NCBI GenBank assembly: GCA_948470475.1
Contig: OX419342.1
Span: forward strand, 20,506,039-20,570,038
Length of the DNA stretch: 64,000 nucleotides
From: Galaxea fascicularis
Lineage: Eukaryota > Cnidaria > Anthozoa > Scleractinia > Euphylliidae
Reading direction: 5' to 3'
Shown: positions 58,555 to 64,000 of the stretch, in pieces
How positions within the stretch are numbered: position 1 is the stretch's first letter
Layout: each line of letters starts with the position of its first letter
Notes under the pieces: model-generated
Seen by the model: the letters and a program-made list of their open reading frames with translations, nothing else
What the model was told of the DNA's origin: nothing
Databases searched by the model: none
Made by a program: the position numbers and the translations under genes

Positions 58555-60750
58555 GGCGTCCATGCTGTCATTCAGTCTCTCTCTAACTGCTTATCCTAAT
58601 AGACGTCGCATCTTCGACCTCGCAGTGGAAACGACTTCTGTTAAGTGCCCATCGACCAACCTCTGTTATTATCATGTCGAAAGCGTCCAGAATTTCCCTT
58701 TCCCACTGTCTTCTGAACATTCCCCTTTCTCTTTTCCCTTCCATCTTTCCCTCTAGGATGATTTTTCCCTAGCCCTCGCTTCTTTTCAGATGACCAAAAT
58801 ACTTTAGCTTTTGTTTCTTTACAAAGTTTTCTAACCATTGATCTTCTACTTAGAGTTCATCCCTAATTGACCGATCGGCGTTCCGTCCACGAAATCTTTA
58901 GAATTTTTCTGTAACATTTCATTTCAAAAGCGGTAATTCTTTTTAAAATTGTTTTTCTAAGTGTCCACGCTTCACAGCCATATGTAGCTATAGGAAAAAC
59001 GCATGCTCTAACAATTCTTAGTTTGGTTTGGGGATCTTGACCATTCCCCAAAAATTCTAGTTTCGACTCTTGTTTATTGCCATAGCGAGCCTCCTTCTTA
59101 TTTCGTCTGTTCCATCTCCGTCTCCAGATACTGTAGATCCCAACTAGACATATTTAGGAACACATTCCAAGGTTTCACTATCAACTTTTAAATCTAAGTC
59201 TTCCTTTGATTTATCGGTCTTCATGAACTTGGTCCTTTCTGGATTTAACATCAAGCATTTCTCACTTTTATGCTTGTCTACTGATTCAACTAGATGCGAT
59301 AATCCGCTCGTATCATGGGACAGCAAGATGATATCGTCCACGTAGCGCAAATCTCTGATTTTCTGGTCATGTATATTCTGAATCAGCTTGTTAAAATTAA
59401 CTGTTTTCCCTTCTTCCTCAACCTCTCTCATGATGTCTTCTGTATAAATATTAAACAGATACGGTGACAAGATACATCCCTGTCTGACACCCCTTTCAAT
59501 TTTGAACCATTCCGTGATTTCGCAATTGGTGCGTATTACCGGTTCCTGACCCTTGTAGAGTTCCTTAATTAATCTTCTCTCCCTCTGGAAACCCCATTTG
59601 GGTTAAAGTCGCCCAAAGTTGAGAGTGCAATACACAGTCAAACGCCTTCGAATAGTCTATAAAGGACATATACAAATCTTTATTAAACTCTCTGCACTTC
59701 TGGATTATCGTTCGCAAATTAAAGATGTGACGCCTTGTCCCTGAACCTTTTCTGAAACCTGCCTGTGTTGCACTCACTTCTTCAAGTTTTGATTCTAGTC
59801 TTTTCTAAATTATTTTTTAACATGATTGGAATAAAAATCGATCTTTTCCATTCTTCTGACCATTTTTCCTGGTGCCAGATTTTCGTACATATATGGTGGT
59901 AGACATCGATCCCCCGGGTTCTCCACTTGCTTTAATAACCAACTCGGCTGTGATGAGATCGCACCCTGGTGACTTCCCAAATTGCCAATTCTACCTCTTC
60001 CCTCAGCGGCTGTCTACTATTCGGATCTTCCACAAGCTCAATTTCTAATTCCTCCTCCGTGTCTTCAGTGCGCTTATACATGTCCTCACAACATTCTTTC
60101 CACTGTAGTTTAATTTCCTCACTCTCCGTAAGAATAGTCCCGTTCTTGTCTTTGATAACTCTCAATTGTGGCTGGAACTTCTTTAACACAGAACTTATCT
60201 CTCTCAACATTTCTTGTGAGTTATTATGGGCATGGTGCGACTCTATGATGCAGTTCTTCTTGTCCTGCCTACATGCCACTTTAATATCAATAGATAGTTC
60301 TTTGTATCTTCTTTGGCTGACTTCATTACGCTTTCCTTTCAACGGCCTCCTTTCTACAATCTTAATGATCAAGAGTTTGCTGCAAAATCCATGTTCCTGT
60401 TTAGAAAATCATCTTTAGCTGACTCAATCAGAATCGTCTTTTCAGATTCGGCTATTTCCTCAGGGTCCTTTTCCTCAACGTCCCGCAACAGCAGAGAGAA
60501 TTTGTTCTTTCAACCGCGAATTCAAAGCCTATACAACTTGTATCATAGCACACTGGTATTGCCTTTGTCTTTATTTTGACCATTTTCAGCTTCAACATTA
60601 TTGACACCAGCTCGTGGTCTGAGCCACAGTCCGCACCACGAAACGTCTTGGCAATCTTTATAGATGTTCTCCATTTTTTTGTTTTATGAGGATATAATCA
60701 ATTTTATTCCTATGCTCTGACTTGGCTCATGTCCACGTGCAAAGTCATTC
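58555..60750 (-). pseudogene. Non-LTR retrotransposon ORF2, decayed
   Basis: Minus strand, several frames. Endonuclease end: DYILIK and GSDHELV (about 60745-60600). RT: QAGFRKGSGTRRHIFNLRTI, YMSFIDYSKAFDCVLHSQLW, LSPYLFNIYTEDIMREVEEE and the catalytic YVDDIILLSH. C-terminal region: FPIATYGCEAWTLRK, FEMKCYRKILKISWT, then KLKYFGHLKRSEGLGKIILE and RRQWERDI. Many frameshifts and stops, including around 59470-59560 and 59780-59930. It matches an endonuclease-RT type widespread in invertebrates; the clade is not fixed. Confidence 0.8.
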
Positions 60751-61252
60751 AGTCACTGATAATAAATTGATGGTAGTACAAGTGACCTTTTTGGTTTAAA
60801 AGCCTCATTTGAGTGATCTCCGCTATTTGATACAGTGGCAGAAAATGAAGGATGCATTCAAAACACAAGTTGCAAGTGCAGCTACCAAACACTGTGCTGT
60901 GGATGTGGCGCAATGCCAAGTGGCACAAACAAGGTAGGCAAACTAACACACTCCATCGTTAACGCATGAATGGAAATAACACACTTTATTACACCCATTT
61001 TGAAATCACTGGTGATCCTTGCAATCTGATTGGCTCTAAACAATGCGATTTATTCACGAATCGCACTATTTTTCGTTCTAAATCGCATCATTTTTAAGCC
61101 AATCAAAATGAAAATGAAATAATACTAACCAATCAAGTTTCATGACTTATCCGTACTAGCCAGTCAGATTGTAAAATAATATTGGGCAAAAAAAATCATT
61201 TTTCGGGGAAGGTTTGCCGTCCGCTGTCCAGTTCTCCCTTTCCAGGAAAATG
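60751..61252. other. Intergenic, one possible Cys-rich exon
   Basis: A stretch at 60836-60933 is bounded by ACAG| and AAG|GTAGGC and encodes 33 residues with seven Cys (e.g. CIQNTSCKCSYQTLCCGCGA). There is no partner exon, so it stays unassigned. The rest is AT-rich, with CTGATTGGCT-like blocks that may be the upstream region of the Crypton copies. Confidence 0.35.
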
Positions 61253-61962
61253 GATGAATTCAGCTACCTACAGTTTTAAAACGACGACAATGACCTCCTT
61301 GCGGCTGAACAATTACCATCAGATAATTTTCCAACTTTTATTGTCAGTTTTAATCAAACGGTAGCCGACTTTCCTCCAACTATTGCTGCAGTTCTGCGCG
61401 GTCAGCGCGGTCTCGAGTCCGCCGTAGCCAAAATTAAAACAGCAAAAACAACCCAACAAGACAAAGAACCAGACGTTTCAAGATTTCCTGTAGTTTCAAA
61501 CAAAGATATTGTAGAGCTCAAGTCTCAATCGGCAACATCATGAATTCCACGGCTTCCCGTCTTATGACTAACAAGAAGATTACGAATCACAGCATGAGTA
61601 AAACAGTAGTCGCCAAACTGAAGAAATCCGGTCAGCCGCGCCATGTCATCTGTGAAATCACTGGCCATTCACGGCAATCTTCTTTTGATGACTACATACA
61701 ACAATCAGAGAAAGGAATGAGTGGATTCAGCAAAGCTTAGAGCCAAAATAGTGCTAGACATTATCCTCAAAAGTCAGCCAAAACAGTGCAGATGAGGCCG
61801 CCTCAAATCAAGTGATTGCCGTTAAACGAGCTCCTCGTCATTTTTCCCAACATCCAACAAAAGAACCAGATGTATCAGGCAATGGGTTACAATCCTGCAT
61901 TTGAGCCTGCTGGATTTCCAGCATTCCATCCTGGTTTTACTTCCCAGTACATGGCTTTTTGA
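61253..61962 (+). pseudogene. Crypton-type recombinase, deleted copy
   Basis: Starts with the same context as the copy to its right (AAAATGGATGAATT), then decays. The catalytic C-terminus survives at 61548-61740: MTNKKITNHSMSKTVVAKL, HVICEITGHSRQSS and a Tyr in DDYIQQ. The usual NHSxRKT box reads NHSMSKT, so the catalytic Arg is replaced. A further frame ends MGYNPAFEPAGFPAFHPGFT…AF at 61962. The internal catalytic half is missing. Confidence 0.65.
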
Positions 61963-62195
61963 GAGATTACATGTAATGGATCTGATCTGCTGTGACAACT
62001 TTGAATGACTGATGAAAAACTGTTTTTGCTTACGCTCGACTGAGTTTGGTCACCTGACATTATATTTGCATAATTCATGTAGGAGTATTTCCAGTTCCGC
62101 TTTTTTAAAAACCGAGTTTCCTGATGCGGATAAATAAATGTCAGAATCGCATAGCTAAAGGTGAACTCGTGGTCTGATTGGCTATCGAAGAGAGG

Positions 62196-62228
<33 letters not shown>

Positions 62229-62315
62229 GGATATTGCTGACGTAAGTCGCAAGTCGAGTTGCTGTCGTGAAAACAAATATGCAACTCGTGCTACAAAAAT
62301 ATCACCTCAGTGGAA
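61963..62315. other. Spacer between Crypton copies
   Basis: No coding signal. CTGATTGGCT again occurs upstream of the next start codon. Confidence 0.5.
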
Positions 62316-63838
62316 ATGGATGAATTTACAAAAAATGAATGTCTGCCAAATTTCGAAGTGAAAAGTACGAGAAAACGCATTGAAGAAAAAAAACAAAATG
62401 GCAGAGACGAGGGAAGAAAGCCAAACGACAGTTGTTGCCGCGGAAAACCAAACAAGCGTCGCGAAAAACCAAACAGGTATCCATGCCGAAAAGAGTCAAG
62501 CATTTATACCGGAAAAGCAAACCATTGTTACCTATACAGATGACGAACTGGTCTCTTTTAAGAACAACATGGTTTCAAAAAACACTAAAAAGAGCACAAG
62601 TACACCCGTACGTCGTTTGCAGTCTTCCTTCCAGGAAAAACACGGCAAACAATGCAAATTGATCTGGATGCAATTTCAAAGCAAGAAGCACCGCAGCTTC
62701 TCAAGCACTTCTTTCTAGAAATAAGGCAGACGACAAAAGAAAACAAAGGCAAAGAATATGAACCAGGAACATTACAAACTTACCGCAATGGTTTACGAAG
62801 GTATTTTCTGGAACGTCCATGTCCACCGGCAGTAAACAACTTCGACCTCGAAAAATCTTTAGCCACTGAGTTTAAAGAAGTTTCAACGATGCTATCCACG
62901 AAGAAAAAGATTTGAAGCAAAAAGGTCCTGGCAACAAACCAAATGCCGCTCAACCAGTTGAAACAGAAGATATTGAAAAGATGTGGTCGTTAGGTGCAAT
63001 CGGCCTTCAAAATCCTCGCTCTCTTCCCCATCTGGTTTGGGGGAACAAGGTAGTCACGCACTTAGGAATGAGAGGATTTAAAGAACAACATGACTGTCAA
63101 CTAATTGATTTCACCGTGACAGAGCAGTACATCGAACACAACAAGCGAGAAACCAAGAACCGCCAGGGAGAAGAACCGACTGCGACAAAACGGGCGAGAA
63201 AGTGTAACAACAAGATTTGGAGGACGGATGGTGGAGAGCGAAATCCGCACAGAGCATTTATCGAGTACGTTGGCCATCGTCCGAAGGGCGATAACGTTCC
63301 TGGAAATTTCTACCTCAGTCCAGTTGACAGCCCAAAATCCAATGTCTTGTACAAGATGGTTTCAATCGGTAGAAATACATTGGCAAAGCAGATGCAGAGT
63401 ATTGCGTCCATTGCCTCCCTGGACGGCAAATTCACAAATTCGAGTGGTCGCAAAACAGTCATTCAAACGCTCCGTGATGATTTCGACCCACTGGAGATAT
63501 CAGAGGTGACTGGCCACGCCAATCCGGAATCCATATCCAGCTACAACCATAATCCTCTGGAAAAACAGCGACGAATGTCGAATAAGTTGGCCGGTTTCAA
63601 CCCAAGCACGAAGACTACCAACAGCGATTCAAGTCATGCTTTACGGGAGATTGTTGTCAACAGCTCAGCCCCGCCAAGCAACACAGTAGCTACTAATAAC
63701 CGTGGCAGTCGTTCTAGTAACCTGATGGCAGGGGCAGTTGGCGGGATGTTTACTGGAGTAACTTTTTTTAATTCTCCAGTAAACATTTCCATAAACTTTC
63801 AGTTCAACGTGACACCAACAAGAGACTTTCTGCAATGA
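62316..63838 (+). pseudogene. Crypton-type tyrosine recombinase (DUF3504-like)
   Basis: ATG at 62316, then frames change at an A8 run (62386-62393), near 62652 and near 62909. The pieces give an N-terminal region with NTKKSTSTPVRRLQSSFQEK, a core-binding block (EYEPGTLQTYRNGLRRYFLE), and the catalytic domain from 62912: first Arg in HLGMRGFKEQHD, then FTNSSGRKTVIQTL, ISEVTGHANPESISSY with the presumed nucleophile Tyr, and a Ser/Asn-rich tail to TGA at 63838. The box that normally starts with His (NHSxR) reads NSSGR, so His is lost and Arg kept. This is the domain also domesticated in ZMYM2/QRICH1-type proteins. Frameshifts could in part be sequencing errors. Confidence 0.75.
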
Positions 63839-64000
63839 AAGAAAAACAGTTCAAATGCTGACTTTTAAGCTTTTTTGAGCTATTTTCGTAGTAGTTTACT
63901 GAGAAATTCCAGTGTTAATCATCATATTTTTTTATGCATTTTTTATAACTGTAAAGCACGTACCAGTTTTTTGTATATATCTTGTCAGATTTTAATACCG
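63839..64000. other. 3' flank, nothing recognised
   Basis: AT-rich sequence after the recombinase stop codon. Confidence 0.5.

Noticed and set aside
61887..62276. 129-codon minus-strand ORF
   Set aside because: Antisense to the remains of Crypton copy 1 and the spacer; no motif.
1..64000. CRISPR array, bacterial operon or phage signals
   Set aside because: Sequence is clearly eukaryotic; the short regular repeats are microsatellites or MITEs.

Overview
The window is animal nuclear DNA, most likely from a cnidarian and probably an anthozoan (coral or anemone). It has spliced genes with GT-AG introns of about 0.1 to 3 kb, AT-rich intergenic DNA, and a dense mix of LINEs, tyrosine-recombinase elements, MITEs and tRNA-derived SINEs. 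A secreted MAM/CUB/FN3/trypsin mosaic with an ShKT-like end also fits. The species assignment is an inference from gene and repeat style.

Positions 1-17440 hold almost no working host gene. Three degenerate copies of one segment (about 301-1330, 9898-11190 and 11380-12625) each carry, on the minus strand, a first exon or its remains. The best copy (10350-10260) encodes a start Met plus a signal peptide and ends at a phase-1 splice donor. Each copy is broken by a different insertion: a head-to-head SINE pair, a 272-bp fold-back, and a PIF/Harbinger-type MITE. Between the first two copies lies a decayed YR element (1445-9880), itself split by a nearly intact L1-superfamily LINE (2541-about 7964). 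Further right are another large MITE (13612-14154), an integrase-core gene fragment (16507-17102), and an inverted piece of the same family (17440-17313) beside an assembly gap (17441-17640).

Positions 19392-58440 are one very large plus-strand gene: 41 exons recognised here by reading frame and splice sites, about 9.2 kb of coding sequence, with the 5' end missing. Its order is MAM (tail only), CUB-1, FN3-1, FN3-2, CUB-2, FN3-3, protease 1, MAM-1, MAM-2, then CUB/FN3/FN3 four times (CUB-3 to CUB-6), CUB-7, FN3-12, protease 2, CUB-8, half an ShKT-like domain, and a Ser/Thr/Pro-rich stalk. All complete modules are bounded by phase-1 introns. The gene looks like a supermodule [MAM, (CUB-FN3a-FN3b)n, CUB-FN3a, protease] duplicated in tandem, with n=1 in the first copy and n=4 in the second. 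Both proteases keep the catalytic triad and the Arg-Ile activation site, but their S1 pockets differ: trypsin-like in the first, elastase-like in the second. The likely product is a secreted or cell-surface extracellular-matrix protease.

From about 58555 to the right end the window is mobile DNA again: a minus-strand non-LTR retrotransposon (about 58555-60750), then two decayed Crypton-type tyrosine-recombinase genes (61253-61962 and 62316-63838). Intron repeats include three fold-back elements in two introns, a Harbinger-type MITE, LINE tails, and several inverted pairs of dispersed repeats.
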